Origin: Trachythela sp. YZ-2020
Lineage: Eukaryota > Cnidaria > Anthozoa > Malacalcyonacea > Clavulariidae
Direction: 5' to 3'
DNA: 64,000 nt
Assembly (NCBI GenBank): GCA_016169945.1
Contig: JADLSH010000077.1
Span: 62,001 to 126,000 of the forward strand
In this document: piece by piece, positions 1 through 12,483 of the stretch
How positions within the stretch are numbered: position 1 is the first letter of the stretch
Layout: the number at the start of each line of letters is the position of its first letter
The notes under the pieces: generated by a model
What the model saw: only the letters and a program-made list of their open reading frames with translations
Database searches by the model: none
What the model was told of the DNA's origin: nothing
Program-made: the position numbers and the translations under genes

Positions 1-735
1 TCTACAAGCTATATTGCTTAATATCTTTTACACCAGAGTACAGAAGAACTGAACTGTAAGATACAAGACTCCTGTTAAATCTAATGTTGATGGTAATCAT
101 ACACGCGACAACATATAGTTAGAGCAAATTATAGATTTTGGCTTGCCTCAAAACTCGTCTGCAACAGGCATGATGATTCTTTTACAGATGACTAACGATC
201 TAAAGAAAATCAATTCGTCTCCCAACATTTTCATTTTTGCAGACAAAACTAGGAATATTTATGAAAGCTCGCTCGACACATACAACAAGCTCTTACATGA
301 CAACATCACAAAAACATATAAGCATGGATCCGACGACACTATAGATGAAATTGATTCAGAACTAAAAAACATTTTGAACAATTTAGGAATCGGCGACAGA
401 ATTGAAAAAAATGAAAAAACGCGAAGCATTTATATCTTTAAAAGACCACAAAGAAAATTTCGAAAACAATCCAAAATGCCGATCAATTAATCCCGCTAAA
501 AGCGAATCCGGGAAAATAAGCAAAGTTATTTTGGACAAAATTAATTAATAATAAAACAATAGGATATTTCAATAATAAAACATGCCAGAAAATCTCTCCT
601 TTTCAATACCGGAATTTCATGGATAAAAAAAGATAGCAAGAGTTTGTTTGACGTTACCATGGGCAGTTTCGACGGCGCGGAAATTTCATATATCGTATCT
701 ATATTCAAGGCAAGGCAATAAAAGCTAGTATATTT
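1..735 (+). pseudogene. Penelope-like element (PLE) reverse transcriptase fragment, broken
   Basis: The open frame 143-490 reads through a PLE N-terminal region: NIFIFADKTRNIY, then YNKLLHDNITKTYK. In a second frame the same stretch gives [12 protein letters not shown] and [20 protein letters not shown] up to about 546. A third piece at 572-700 reads IIKHARKSLLFN and LFDVTMGSFDGAEI, which in PLEs lies well downstream in the RT core. The catalytic middle of the RT between these blocks is therefore deleted, and frameshifts separate the pieces. Bases 105-190 match the hairpin-bearing repeat at 44.52-44.68 kb, probably the terminal region of the same family. The fragment is open at the left window edge and is certainly non-functional. 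Family assignment rests on motif recognition without a search. Confidence 0.75.
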
Positions 736-1099
736 AGCAACGATTCACGTGGACGTGCACGGATTACATTATATATATTCGCAAATCAGTACGAAAGTAT
801 GATTTTTAATTGCAATATCAAAGCATACGTTTGGTTTCTTTTCATGTTCGACAAATTATTGACTACTCACATGACATCATATTTCGATTTTGAACATAGA
901 AAAATATTCGCCTTTAATGTTTACTTAAATACTTTACTACAGTAAAGCCAATAGACAAAGAAAAACGTATTAAATCTGCCAAAATGGTTCGAAAAATGTT
1001 TCAAGATTAATGTCGATCGCTCGTATGCGCTAGCCATTTTGATATTTGTGTTAATTATTTCGCAATCCCCACTATAAATGACTCGAGGAATCATATTAC

Positions 1100-1855
1100 A
1101 TGGCGGACAAAAAACAAGCCACCAAGCGCGCTGCGCAAAATTTGAATAATACTCACCTATGTACGCCTGTTAAAGCAGTCAAAACTAAAATAACAAAACC
1201 CAACACACCAGAGACAAGAATGGAGGAAAAAGAAGGAGAAAAAGACGTAGATATGCGGCAAATTCAACAGATGTTTACGACCATGATGACGAAATTGGAG
1301 AAGCTTGACGGAATAGAAACAGACATGAAAGAGATAAAACATTCTTTAGAATTCGCACATGCTGAAATAGCTGATTTAAAAAAAGAAAATGAAGCAACTA
1401 AAGCCAACCAAGATAAAGCCGAGGAAAGAATCGGAAAACTAGAAGAAGACAACGCCACATTACGCAACAAAATAGTTGACCTACAAGCGAGATCAATGCG
1501 CGACAATCTACTGTTTTTTAACATACCGGAACACGACAAAAAGGACACTACGAAAATAATTCACGAGCTACTGGAAACGAAAATGGAAATACACGACGCA
1601 ACTAATCAAGTCAAGATTGATCGGTCCCATAGAATTGGGAGAAAAATAGGAGGAAATCGCAAACCGCGACCGATTGTGGTCAAATTTAACTATCACCAGG
1701 ACAGAGAAAATGTGCGGCTTAACGCGAGGAAACTTAAAGGAACAAATATCGGAGTAGCTGAACAGTTCCCAGAAGAGATCGAAAGCTTGAGAAAGACATT
1801 ATACCCCGAATTGAAGAAAGCCAAAGCAGAATGTAAAAGAGCCAAAATAGTATGA
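1100..1855 (+). CDS. Retrotransposon ORF1 protein, L1-type (coiled coil + RRM-like + CTD)
   Basis: This 251-residue product is the most intact ORF of the element. Residues about 1-55 are basic and low in structure. Residues about 50-130 form a heptad-rich coiled coil (MTKLEKLDGIETDMKEIKHS, later RIGKLEEDNATLRNKIVDLQ). Residues about 130-250 look like the RRM plus C-terminal domain of L1 ORF1p (Transposase_22 type): LLFFNIPEH, IDRSHRIG, RPIVVKF, then a basic helical end. Known family members trimerise through the coiled coil and bind the element RNA as a nucleic-acid chaperone. The ATG at 1100 is the first in frame and sits in aca-tgg context. Stop TGA follows at once. An L1-type ORF1 beside an L2/CR1-like ORF2 is notable. 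Confidence 0.75.
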   Translation: MADKKQATKRAAQNLNNTHLCTPVKAVKTKITKPNTPETRMEEKEGEKDVDMRQIQQMFTTMMTKLEKLDGIETDMKEIKHSLEFAHAEIADLKKENEATKANQDKAEERIGKLEEDNATLRNKIVDLQARSMRDNLLFFNIPEHDKKDTTKIIHELLETKMEIHDATNQVKIDRSHRIGRKIGGNRKPRPIVVKFNYHQDRENVRLNARKLKGTNIGVAEQFPEEIESLRKTLYPELKKAKAECKRAKIV

Positions 1856-2010
1856 GATAAGTTCATAATTGAAGGGCAAGTCTTTAAGTTTAATAATAGG
1901 CCTTGAAAATTTGAAACCTGATAGTCTATATAACGTAGTCTATATTTCACCAACTAAACAAAGTTTATAGTTTATTTCACATCTCAAATATTGCACTATA
2001 AACCTTTTCA

Positions 2011-5000
2011 ATGGCAATGACCACTCTTAACAATGAGCACAAGAAGAAATGTTCTACTTGCTTCAAAACTATTCAAAAAACACAAAAATCTATTGAATGT
2101 CTCACATGTAGCAAATGGTTTCACGCTGTGCCGGCATGCACAAAATCTTTCAACCCCAACAAAGATAACACTACAATTGATTTGTGCCAACATTGCTTAG
2201 CTAATTCTTTACCTTTTCAAACACTCGATGATTTAGACTATGAATTTACTGTCGCAAACGGTAACAATATCAGTGAAGACGAAATGGATAGACTAAGGCA
2301 TTTGAAATTCAACCCTTTCGACACGAGTAATAATATAGCGCTATCTGAAAACAACGCAAATCTCGATAAATCATCAAAAATAAACTGTGAATATTACCTA
2401 CCAAATGATTTTAAGGAACAAATAAATAAAGAAAATCTAAATAATAATTTTTCGATAATGCACTTAAATATTAGAAGCATAATTAATAAATTTGACTCCT
2501 TCAAACAATTAATACATTCATTAAATAAACCGTTCCAGTTAATAGGTTTAACAGAAACTTGGCTAAATGAAACTAATGAAGACCTTTTCAAATTAGAAAA
2601 TTATGATTTTGTAAATGTGAACAGATCAACAAAAACTGGAGGAGGAGTAGGTATTTACATCGCAAATGAATTAAAATATAAAATACGCACTGATTTAATT
2701 TAAACACAAGCGTTGAAAATATAATTGAAACAGTCTTTATTGAAATTATAACAGCTGTTGGTAAAAATATTATAGTAGGTGTAATTTATAGGCCACCAAA
2801 TAATAAAATTGACTCATTTGAAACTGAAATGAACCAAATACTAGGACAAATAGACAAAGAAAATAAATTATGCTATCTCATGGGAGATTTCAATATTGAT
2901 CTATTAAAATCAGAATCTTGTGATTATGCTATCAGATTTCTTGAACAACTGTTCACGTCATCATATATTCCACTTGTGCTAAGACCAACAAGGATCACAC
3001 AGCATACGGCTACTCTAATTGACAATATTTTTACTAATGACATAGAAACAATAGAATCAAGCACAAATGGGTTAATTTTTTGCGATATCTCTGATCATTT
3101 ACCAATATTTCATATACGAAATTCAAATACACACCATGAAAAAACTTTAAAAACTGAATTTACCTGTAAAAGGATTATCAATGACGCAAATGTCCAATCA
3201 TTTACTAACACAATTAAAAATATATCATGGGAAAATGTACTTTCAAAAAACAACACGACAGAATCCTACAATGAATTTTTTAACTTATTTTCAACAGCCT
3301 ATGAAAAAAACTTTCCATTAACAAAGAAAGTAGTAAAAAGAAATATTGACAAAAATCGAAGTCCATGGATGACAAGAAGTATCGCAAAATCAGTTACAAA
3401 AAAGAACAAGTTATATAAAAAATACCTACATTACCCTATCTTAAAAAACGAAAAAACATACAAACAGTATAAAAATAAATTAAATCATGTAATAAAATTA
3501 GCAAAAAAGAAATATTATGAAGAAAAGTTAATAAAATATAAACATGATACAAAGGTATTATGGAATACATTAAATGAAATTATGAATCAAAATAAGACAA
3601 GTAGGATGTTACCAAAATAATTTAATGGAAACATCCCTGGAGAAAAAATAATTGATCCAAACACAATAGCAAATAGATTTAATGACTATTTTGTAAATAT
3701 TGGCCCAGGACTAGCAAAAAAACTACCGAATAGCAAAACAACCTTTGATAAGTACCTTTCTAACAGCTGTAAAAATAGCTTCTTTATTAGACCAATTACA
3801 AAATATGAATTAGAAAATGAGATAAACAATTTGATTTCCAAAAAATGCCCTGGGTATGATGGTATAAGTTCACAAGTTATTAAGACAATTGCTACAGAAA
3901 TTTCTGAACCACTTTCACACATATTCAACTTGACCTTCCTCACTGGGGTTATTCCTGATGATCTAAAAATAGCTCTAGTTACCCCCATTTTTAAAGCAAA
4001 CGAAAAAAATGAATTTAAGAATTATCGACCCATATCTGTTCTCACTTGTTTTTCTAAATTGTTAGAAAAGCTTATGTATCAGAGATTAATTAACCACATA
4101 GAAAAAAATAACATATTAACACAGAATCAGTATGGCTTTAGGAAAAATAGATCCACTGAGCTTGCAATCATTAAACTTGTTGACAGTATTTCTAAAGCAA
4201 TCGGTAAGGAAGAATACACAATAGGTATTTTCCTCGACTTGTCAAAAGCGTTTGACACAATTAATCACAAGATTCTGATCCAGCAAACTTGAACACTATG
4301 GTATACGGGAATAGCTCAATTATGGTTTCAAGATTATTTAAAGAACAGAAAACAAATGGTTAAATACAACCAAGTTAAGTCAAAAGAAATGGTAATTAGA
4401 AGTGGCGTCCATGAAGTCAATTCTTGGACCAATTCTATTTCTACTCTATATAAATGATATTGAAAATTGCAGTAAATTAGCTTCTTTTATATTATTTGCA
4501 GATGACACTAATATATTTTACAGTAACAAGTGTCTAGAGACACTCAATAACACTATACAAACAGAAATTGATAAAGTCAGCTGAATGGTTAAATGTAAAT
4601 AAATTAACTCTAAACACTACTAAAACAAAAGTAATTTTATTCAGATCTTCAAATAAAAAACCGAAACAAACCATAAAAATTAGTATAAATGGCAAAGATA
4701 TTGAACAAGTTAAAAGTACAACCTTCCTTGGCATTATCATAGACGAATGTTTGACCTGGAAAGAACATATAACTAAGGTAACTAAGAAAATAATTAGAGC
4801 TGCTGGTATAATAGCTAAAGTCCGACAGTTCTTAAACCGAAATGCCTGAAAACTAATATATTATGCGTTAGTCTATCCATACTTGATATATGGCAACCTA
4901 TCATGGGGTAATACTTACAAAAGTCGAATTCAAAAAATAATGAATACACAAAAAAAAATTGTACGCCTAATGACATTCAAATCTTATTTAGAACATAGTG

Positions 5001-5335
5001 AGCCGATTTTCAAAGAATTAAATATCCTAGACATCTTCAAAATAAATGACTATTTAACTGCCTTATTTATGTTTCGATACCACCACCTTGGTAATTTACC
5101 AGATTTTTTAAAAAATTACTTTCTAAAAAACAACCAAATTCATGAATATAACACGAGAAATGCATCAAAACTTCACAAATGTTACAATAGGACAAATTAT
5201 GTAGAACACACTCTCTCAAATAAAGGAGTTGATGTATGGAATTCGTTAGAAACAAAACTTAATGGGATAAACTCCTACAACATCTTCAAAAAGCAAATTA
5301 AGCAACATTTTTTGCTACACACAACTACCAGTTAA
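2011..5335 (+). pseudogene. Retrotransposon ORF2: PHD-like zinc finger, APE endonuclease, reverse transcriptase; inactivated
   Basis: The N terminus (2041-2200) has a PHD-type Cys/His pattern: CSTC, CLTCSKWFH, CQHC. The endonuclease follows: LNIRSIINKFD, GLTETWLNE, GGGVGIYIANE, then after a frameshift near 2700 YRPP, MGDFNIDLL, LIDNIFTND and DISDHLPIF. A basic linker leads to the RT: CPGYDGIS, NYRPISVLTCFSKLLEK, QYGFRKNRST, FLDLSKAFDTI, LYINDI and the catalytic FADDTN near 4495. The C-terminal region (GNLSWGN, YNTRNAS, GVDVWNSL) ends at 5335. Defects: frameshifts near 2700, 4290, 4400 and 4580, and in-frame stops at 3618 and 4847. The product would nick target DNA and prime reverse transcription. 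The domains are clear and loss of function is certain. Confidence 0.85.
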
Positions 5336-5920
5336 TATATAAGACAAACCATAAAACACATTATATGTATATGATATATAAAAATTTAAATACATCTACA
5401 ATACTATAGTATGCACTTGTATAATGAGAACACTGATTATGTAATCTCTAACACAATTGAACATAACTAGGGGCCTAAATAAAAAGTCTGCTAAGATTTC
5501 TAGTAGGTCACTAGCCCAAGATTTTTAGAAATTATTGTAATATTTTAGTAAATTTATTGTACATGGGAAAAAAACAATAAAAAAAAAATAAAAAGAAAAA
5601 AAAAAAAAAAGAAAGAAAAAAAGAAAAAAAAAGACCCACATTCACTATAAATGACCGTAACACGTATTAAATATTTATCCCATGGAGCACACAATTAACC
5701 TAGCTTAAAGCTCCAAAGTGTCCCAAAATGTACAGGAGAAAGTATAAGTTTACGTTTGGGTTTGGGTCACCTGAAGAACTACAAGTTTGTGACGATGAAA
5801 AAGGAGGTAGAAAATTAGCATTTTAATCCGAAACTTAACATAAAACAGTCTACCAAAATTAATGTATATTTGGTTAAACTCCATATTAAATAGTTTTATT
5901 ATGCACGGTCAAAAGAAGAA

Positions 5921-6590
5921 ATGTACAGCATAACCGTAGCGGAAACTTTAAATCGTACAGATAAAAAAAAACAATGGAAACACGCTCTAGACAATGAATA
6001 CTCTGCTCATATTAAGAACAATACATGGACATTAGTAGATCTACCCGCAGGTCGTAAAGCTATTGATTTTGGATGGGTATTTAAAGAGAGTCACAACGCT
6101 CGTTTGGTTTCAGAAGGATTCTCACAAGAGCCTGGTTTAGATTATGAAGAAACCTTTTCTCCTGTAGCAAAGTATACATCAATTCGTTCTCTAATGGCAA
6201 TTACTAACCAGTCAGTTAGATTTAGAAGTACATCAAATGGACGTTTCTACAGCGTTCCTGAATGGTGAATTGGAAGAAGAAATTTACATGACTCAACCAG
6301 AAGGATATGTGAAAGAAAATGTCTGCAAATTGAACAAGAGTATCTAGGATCTGAAGCAGTCATCAAGGTGCTACTACAACACAATCGATCAATTCTTAAA
6401 TAATGTTGGTTACAATCAAACTCGGTACATAAAACCGAGAGAGACGTGGCATCATGCTCATGCATAGCCTTATATGTCGATACCAACTACCAACAGTAAG
6501 CTGCATAACGAAAAGCATTGAAAAAGCGTTTCAAAAAGAAATATCTCGGAGAAGTTGGAGATAACGCTTGTTGACGAAATAACAGCAACG
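5921..6590 (+). pseudogene. Ty1/Copia-type reverse transcriptase fragment
   Basis: The first 115 codons read as the start of a Copia RT domain: [74 protein letters not shown]. After a frameshift near 6235 the frame gives [19 protein letters not shown], then a stop and DLKQSSRCYYNTIDQFL. The catalytic box near 6470 reads YVDT where the family has YVDD. No LTR, gag or integrase was seen on either side, so this is an isolated decayed piece. It is followed directly by a non-LTR endonuclease scrap. Confidence 0.8.
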
Positions 6591-6629
6591 CTTTGTTGAT
6601 CAAGGTACTAAATTACTACCTAATGAAGA

Positions 6630-6900
6630 TCATCATCACTGCAAGTTTGATATCATCTGTTTAAGCGAAACAATGCTTGACGAAACAGTTCAAGATTATG
6701 AAGTAAGTCTTAATGGATACGAAATTATTCGTAAAGATAGACATCGTAATGGCGGGGGTGTTGCGATCTATATTAGAATTTTGAAAATGATAAATTACGG
6801 CCATATTTAGATCATGCAAATTTGGAATCAGTAACAGTTGAAATCTTCAAGCCAAAAGCAAAGACAATTTTAATCAATATTGTCTCTGGTACAATTTGGG
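6630..6900 (+). pseudogene. Non-LTR retrotransposon endonuclease fragment
   Basis: About 6634-6810 translates as KFDIICLSETMLDETVQDYE, then GYEIIRKDRHRNGGGVAIYI. This is the ETW-like and GGGVAIYI part of an APE-type endonuclease. It ends in a frameshift or stop near 6810; the next frame has a short stretch of the same style (LESVTVEIFKPK). It differs in sequence from the ORF2 at 2-5 kb, so it comes from another family. It is inactive and isolated. Confidence 0.65.
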
Positions 6901-7030
6901 GAAATGCACTCGTGAATTTTTCAAAATCTTCGTCTTTGAAAGACTCGCTTTTTCCATATTATAACCTATACACACGATCGGGAAATAAAAGAACTCTTAC
7001 CGATTCCGATTGTCTGTCGAAAACGCAATA

Positions 7031-9125
7031 ATCGGTCTGATTCTGATTATCGGGCAATCACTACCTTATAGCAAGGCTGCAGCAAACTTGTACCAATGAT
7101 GTTTCAACAACTTGTTATCAGGATGTGTTCGCACTGCTTCTTCTCTGCCTGTTAACAAGTTGTTCACGGCTTGTTGACAACCTGCCGTGAGTTGAACCGT
7201 TTTTAAATTTTCTAGAACATCTTTATTCAAAGTATTAAATTTGAATTCGAAATAAGGATACATCTAATTTCAATGCAATACGAAAAAAGTAAATCTACAA
7301 ACTCAATACCCAACGTACTATAACATGCTAAAGCTGGAATACCTATTTTGACACATCTGTGGATTAAAAGCCGTATTTTAACTTACAATAAATATTTTCT
7401 TCCTTATACTGTCTGTCATCAATACCAAAGATGTACAAGCTTGCTTTGTCTGGGAGCATTATTCCATCTGTATTCTACATAAATAACAGCAACATGTTTG
7501 GAACATAGATATACAGAAGACTGTTGGGAACCATCCACGGATTTTCAAGTCTTTCCTTTAATTCTCTGGCAAGGGTTTGGTGGCACAGAGTATGTTCTGT
7601 GACTGAGGTTCTATTCCAGCAATATGGAGATGTCTGATTAAAAGCGTGCCTGAAACAGAGCGTTTTCAGTCCGACTGAAACCAAACTCAGCAGCTGTTCT
7701 CCGATTTCGTCCGGTGTAATACCTCACCAATAAGTAATGAGTAGCCCAAGGCCAGGTGACCACAAGCCTACATTCACTAAGGTGCGTCTCACCGAAGTTA
7801 ATATAGCCACTGAGTACCTACAACGCGGAGGGGGAGGGGTGCAGATAATTTCTATAACAACCTATTTGAACATGGGCCCAATTTTGTAAACAATATAAGC
7901 ACAATACTGTAAAACCATATCGACAGTCTCTCAAAAAATTGCGAATATAGCACTGTAGGGATAAAACCATTTGTGATCTTCCGTATTTATTGTATTTATT
8001 CACTTTCCAGCCAATTACTCCGAGCAAAGAGCACACTGTTCAATGGATTCATAGATTTGGCATTTGTTCGGAAAAATTGTAATTTGGCCGGAAAACAGGG
8101 AACATCTGACTGTTACCTTTATAAAAAGTTGTGACATCAATAATTCAACTGAAGATAACTTTCCAATTTGGGAATGATCCTGATAGCAGTATACAGTTAG
8201 TAATAAATATATGTACAATATATTTAAGGCAAACAATTAATTGTACAGTAATAGCAATTCTGAGATGAACTGATGAAGGTGTAATAGTACTTACATTTAT
8301 CCATACGGTTGGATTCAATGATGGTCTGGGCATGTTCAATAATTGATGAGAAGTCAACCTACATTAAAAAATAATAAAAGTTAGGTCTGTTTACAAATGT
8401 GAGATCAGGAGAAACTCAGATTGAATTTCAGCCACGAAATGTCATGTCAAGATAAGTGAGAAGTGAAGTCCAAAATGTGAAAGTGCATTACCCCATAAAC
8501 ATGTTTTGCGCAAGCTTTGACAGTAAACATTGATAATATTCCAGTTCTACTTAACATCAAGAACAACTTTGCCTTGGAATAGATTTTTATTGTTTTACAT
8601 CATGTAAGCGTTCGCATGTTTACTATTTTCGGAGTTTCTATTGTATTGTATTTTAATAAACAATATATTTGCTGATTGTTCAGGACCAGCAGAGAATATT
8701 TGTCCGGCTTTAGAAAGTAGACACCTCGCTAGATACTAAACTGAAATTAAGCTGTTGCGGTATATTGGTACGTTAAATATAATCATATTTTAAATCGTGG
8801 ATATTATTCGATGCTGCAGTTTTCTTAAAGTGTATATGCAACGAAAAATAAAAATTTTACAATCGCGATATTTCAATAGAAATGGCCTCCCTTGACTTGC
8901 TAAAAATATGTTTGTCAGTAAAAGCGCTGTAAAATTCTTTAAAACAGCCTACAAACTACGATAAACACAGCTATTTTGAATCTCAATTAGGCGAAAGACT
9001 GGTACCGAAAAAACATTTTTACTTCCGGCCTTGTGACGTATGCAGTGTGACATCTCCAAATGTTTGCCTGAATGAAAACAACAAAATAGCACAAATCACA
9101 GACAGTAGCTTTTATTTAGTAGTTA
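7031..9125. other. No gene recognised; dispersed-repeat-like stretch at 7070-7260
   Basis: I see no conserved protein or RNA gene here; the short open frames have no recognisable motif. Bases 7090-7200 contain several variants of a motif around CAACAACTTGTTA and AACAAGTTGTT in both orientations. This looks like a decayed foldback or dispersed repeat rather than coding sequence. The rest is ordinary AT-rich non-coding sequence. Confidence 0.4.
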
Positions 9126-9308
9126 ATATGCTTGAACTTGTGGTTAGAGTTTGACAACTGGACTCTGCAGCTCAGTTGGTTGGAGTGCTGCACCGGAATC
9201 GCAGGGCCGCAGGTTCGATTTCTGCCAGGGATGTATAGTTGCATTTTTCGCAGCTGTTCCTGGTTAGGTCTAATAAATGTATATAATTTAAACTCAATAA
9301 TTTTCCAT
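9126..9308 (+). mobile_element. tRNA-derived SINE, copy 1
   Basis: The head has RNA polymerase III internal promoter motifs: A-box-like AGCTCAGTTGGTTGGAG at about 9169 and B-box GGTTCGATTTCTGCC at about 9211. An imperfect anticodon arm (CTGC...GCAG) and a 5-bp T stem can be drawn, but the acceptor stem does not close, so this is not a working tRNA gene. The tail (CGCAGCTGTTCCTGGTTAGG, TAATAAATGTATA, TTTTCCATCTA) recurs in the copies at 10.4, 35.4-35.9 and 40.9 kb. The copy ends exactly where the large inverted repeat begins. Confidence 0.75.
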
Positions 9309-10354
9309 CTATAATACAGTATGTGTTCTATCAATCTGTCAGGTTGTCCTAATTGATATGTTTATCTTGAGACAGGTACTGCATCTTTGGAGCTGGCAAA
9401 ACAAGGCATACAGTAGTTCTGTATGGTTCACCTTGCCATCAGGACTCAAAGGTTGGAACAATTATATAGTGCTGATTATAAAGCAAATGATGCAAGAGTA
9501 ATTATAATGCAAATGATGCAAGTATTGCATGATCTGCAGCCAGTTATGTGTGGTTGATATTAGCCAATATCGCAATGTAAAGGTATTCAGATCATGGAAA
9601 CCTGACAATCACATGTCTACAAACTACAGTATGAGACAATTAGTGTAGCAAGACTAGTTGGCATGGCTAGCTTCGCCACTACTCTTTCTAACTCCATACT
9701 ATTTGAGTAATCAAAGGGAGAGTGGGAGACTGCCTGGACAGTACATTGTACTGTATGTAGTACTATAAACAAGCTCTCTTGGATCAGCAAGACCTCTGAC
9801 AATAGAATCTTAAGAGAATAATAATTAAGTATTAACTTGTTAAGGCAAATGCATTGTACATTAGTAGGTTGACCTTGAATTAGTTAAGTATATACTGTAC
9901 ATATCAAATCTTCGCAATACAAAAATTCTAAATTGTTATTTTTCTAAGTCTCTATTGCGGCCAGAGGTTTTGCTCATGCATCCAAGAGAGTTACTGTAGC
10001 TTGTAGCATTACATAATATCCACGCAGTTTCCCACTCTCCCTCTGATTACTCAAAATGTCTTGCACCAGAGTTAGAAAGAACATACAGTAAACGTGCACT
10101 TAGATACTAGGGTAAAGATACGCAATACTGTACATTTCTGAAGGTTTCAAGAGCATGACCAGTTGGTATCTCTAGCTTCGCTACTGAGACAGAGTATGTA
10201 ATCTAGCTTGCATAAGACAACCAACTGCTTTGTGCATTAATGAGTTAAACAGTGCATTCATGAAATATTGGGGGGATCAATCCGGTCGCCACTTGCCAAC
10301 CTATCTCTGCCCTTTTGTCCCTGAAGGTTTCCAAGGCATGCGAAAGTAGCAGTG
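9309..10354 (+). repeat. Left arm of a large imperfect inverted repeat (about 1 kb arms)
   Basis: This segment is the reverse complement of 11439-12451 with substitutions and small indels. Matching landmarks include CAATCTGTCAGGTTGTCC near 9332 (opposite CCTGACAGATTG at 12417), the CCACTCTCCC block (9720 and 12050), and the innermost CTTTCGCATGCC block (10335 and 11446). The arms flank a spacer of about 1.08 kb with no recognisable gene. No coding potential was recognised within the arms. Confidence 0.85.
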
Positions 10355-10436
10355 GTTATTATTATTCAATCGAGTGAGATGCAACAAAATCAAGATATTT
10401 ACCCACAACTTAACATGGCAGTACCCTAGTATATAT

Positions 10437-10619
10437 ACTTGAACTTGTGGTTAGAGCTTGACAACTGGACTGTGCAGCTCAGTTGGTTGGAGTGCTGCAC
10501 CGGAATCGCAGGGCCGCAGGTTCGATTCCTGCCAGGGACCTATAGTTGCATTTTTCGCAGCTGTTCCTGGTTAGGTCTAATAAATGTATATAATTTACAC
10601 TCAATAATTTTCCATCTAC
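10437..10619 (+). mobile_element. tRNA-derived SINE, copy 2
   Basis: This copy is nearly identical to the one at 9126, with the same A box, B box (GGTTCGATTCCTGCC at about 10521) and tail ending TTTTCCATCTA. It lies just inside the spacer of the large inverted repeat, in the same orientation as copy 1. The two copies are about 1.3 kb apart and separated by exactly the left arm. Confidence 0.75.
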
Positions 10620-11438
10620 AAAACCCTTCAATTATCTTCTGTGGTGGTCACATACTGTACTTGGTCGTCGCGCGAGTTTGTTGTTTGCTTTGAATTGTAT
10701 AGCATAAGCGCTCAAAACACATAACTATTCTTAAAAATCTGCGTTTATTTATATATTATAAAACTGGAATGATATATCATATATTCGACAGTGTGCAAGA
10801 ATGATATAATTTTTACCCACAAAGCTTGTATTTTAATATTTCGTAAATGCACTTATTAACAAACATGTGCCAGCTGGATAAACTATGGTTGCTTTTGTCA
10901 CTGATTATATATATATAGCATACATGCCGAAATCAACAACGCATTCATCTATACTATACTCTACAGTCTATTTAGACCATGCACTGGCATGAAAAAACAA
11001 TGTCATTTCAAATATCAGCGTGTAAAAGTCAGTTTGCTATTATCCTGGCATATTTGTGTTGCCCAGTGGATTCTTTTCAAGTCTCGCACATGATTTAATG
11101 TAACATTTCTTACATTTCGTTTTGTCTTTTGACTTTAAATTGTAAAAATAATTGTTTAGCTTTAAAAATGAAGATTGAATAAAATCATCACATTGCCATT
11201 TAGTCGCGACTCGCTAGTGAAACCCGTCATGAAAAAACCCGTCATGAAAAAAGACAACGTTGAAAACTGTTAAGAAATAAGACTCTATTTAAAAATAATA
11301 CTACAATAGTCGTAAACAGTTATCAAATTATTGTCCTATGGTTACAAGTATTGACTGATTGTTTATAAATAGACATATCAGTTTGCGTATAAAATGGTAT
11401 AAATTAGTTTATGCATGTTATGACTTATAGGAGCGTTT

Positions 11439-12451
11439 CACTGCTACTTTCGCATGCCTTGGAAACCTTCAGGGACAAAAGGGCAGAGATAGGTTGGCAA
11501 GTGGCGACCGGATTGATCCCCCCAAATATTTCATGAATGAAGCGTCCGCCACTGTTTAACTCATTAATGCACAAAGCAGTTGGTTGTCTTATGCAAGCTA
11601 GAGATACCAACTGGTCATGCTCTTGAAACCTTCAGAAATGTACAGTATTGCATATCTTTACCCTAGTATCTAAGTGCACGTTTACTGTATGTTCTTTCTA
11701 ACTCTGGTACGTAAGACATTTTGAGTAATCAGAGGGAGAGTGGGAAACTGCGTGGATATTATGTAATGCTACAAGCTATCTCTCTTGGATGCATGAGCAA
11801 AACCTCTGGCCGCAATAGAGACTTAGAAAAATAACAATTTAGAATTTTTGTATTGCGAAGATTTGATATGTACAGTATATACTGTACTTAACTAATTCAA
11901 GGTCAACCTACTAATGTACAATGCATTTGCCTTAACAAGTTAATACTTAATTATTATTCTCTTAAGATTCTATTGTCAGAGGTCTTGCTGATCCAAGAGT
12001 GCTTGTTTATAGTAATACATACAGTACAATGTACTGTCCAGGCAGTCTCCCACTCTCCCTTTGATTACTCAAATAGTATGGAGTTAGAAAGAGTAGTGGT
12101 GAAGCTAGCCATGGCAACTGGTCTTGCTACACTAATTGTCTCATACTGTAGTTTGTAGACATGTGATTGTCATAAAGACTGCAAGTTTTCCATGATCTGA
12201 ATACCTTTTCCATTGCCATATTGGCTAATATCAACAACACATAACTGGCTGCAGATCATGCAATACTTGCATCATTTGCATTATAATTATAATCTCTTGC
12301 ATCATTTGCTTTGAGTCCTGAGGGCCAAGTGAACCATACAGAACTACCGTTTACCTTGTTTCGCCAGCTCCAAAGATGCAGTATCTGTCTCAAGATAAAC
12401 ATATAAATTAGGACAACCTGACAGATTGATATAACACATGCTGTATTATAG
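11439..12451 (-). repeat. Right arm of the large imperfect inverted repeat
   Basis: Reverse-complement partner of 9309-10354; see that entry for landmarks. The outer end, CTGTATTATAG, mirrors CTATAATACAG at 9309. Unlike the left arm, it is not bordered by a SINE copy. Confidence 0.85.
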
Positions 12452-12483
12452 GGTATATATTGAATACCATCTGATATGTATAT

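Larger units (their letters stand above)
740..5632 (+). mobile_element. Non-LTR retrotransposon, two-ORF, L2/CR1/jockey-like, 5' boundary uncertain
   Basis: The element holds ORF1 (1100-1855), a spacer of about 150 bp, ORF2 (2011-5335, broken), a 3' UTR of about 240 bp and an A-rich 3' end (about 5568-5632, mostly A with scattered G and T). The order ORF1, endonuclease, RT, poly-A fits an APE-type non-LTR retrotransposon on the plus strand. The 5' end lies between the PLE remnant and ORF1; 740-1090 is probably 5' UTR, but no boundary motif is visible. I saw no clear target-site duplication. The body is AT-rich, with long A runs on the plus strand. Confidence 0.75.

Noticed and set aside
9150..9240. 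Functional tRNA gene
   Set aside because: A and B boxes and a T stem are present, but the acceptor stem does not pair, position 33 is not T and several copies share a long common tail. It is a tRNA-derived SINE.
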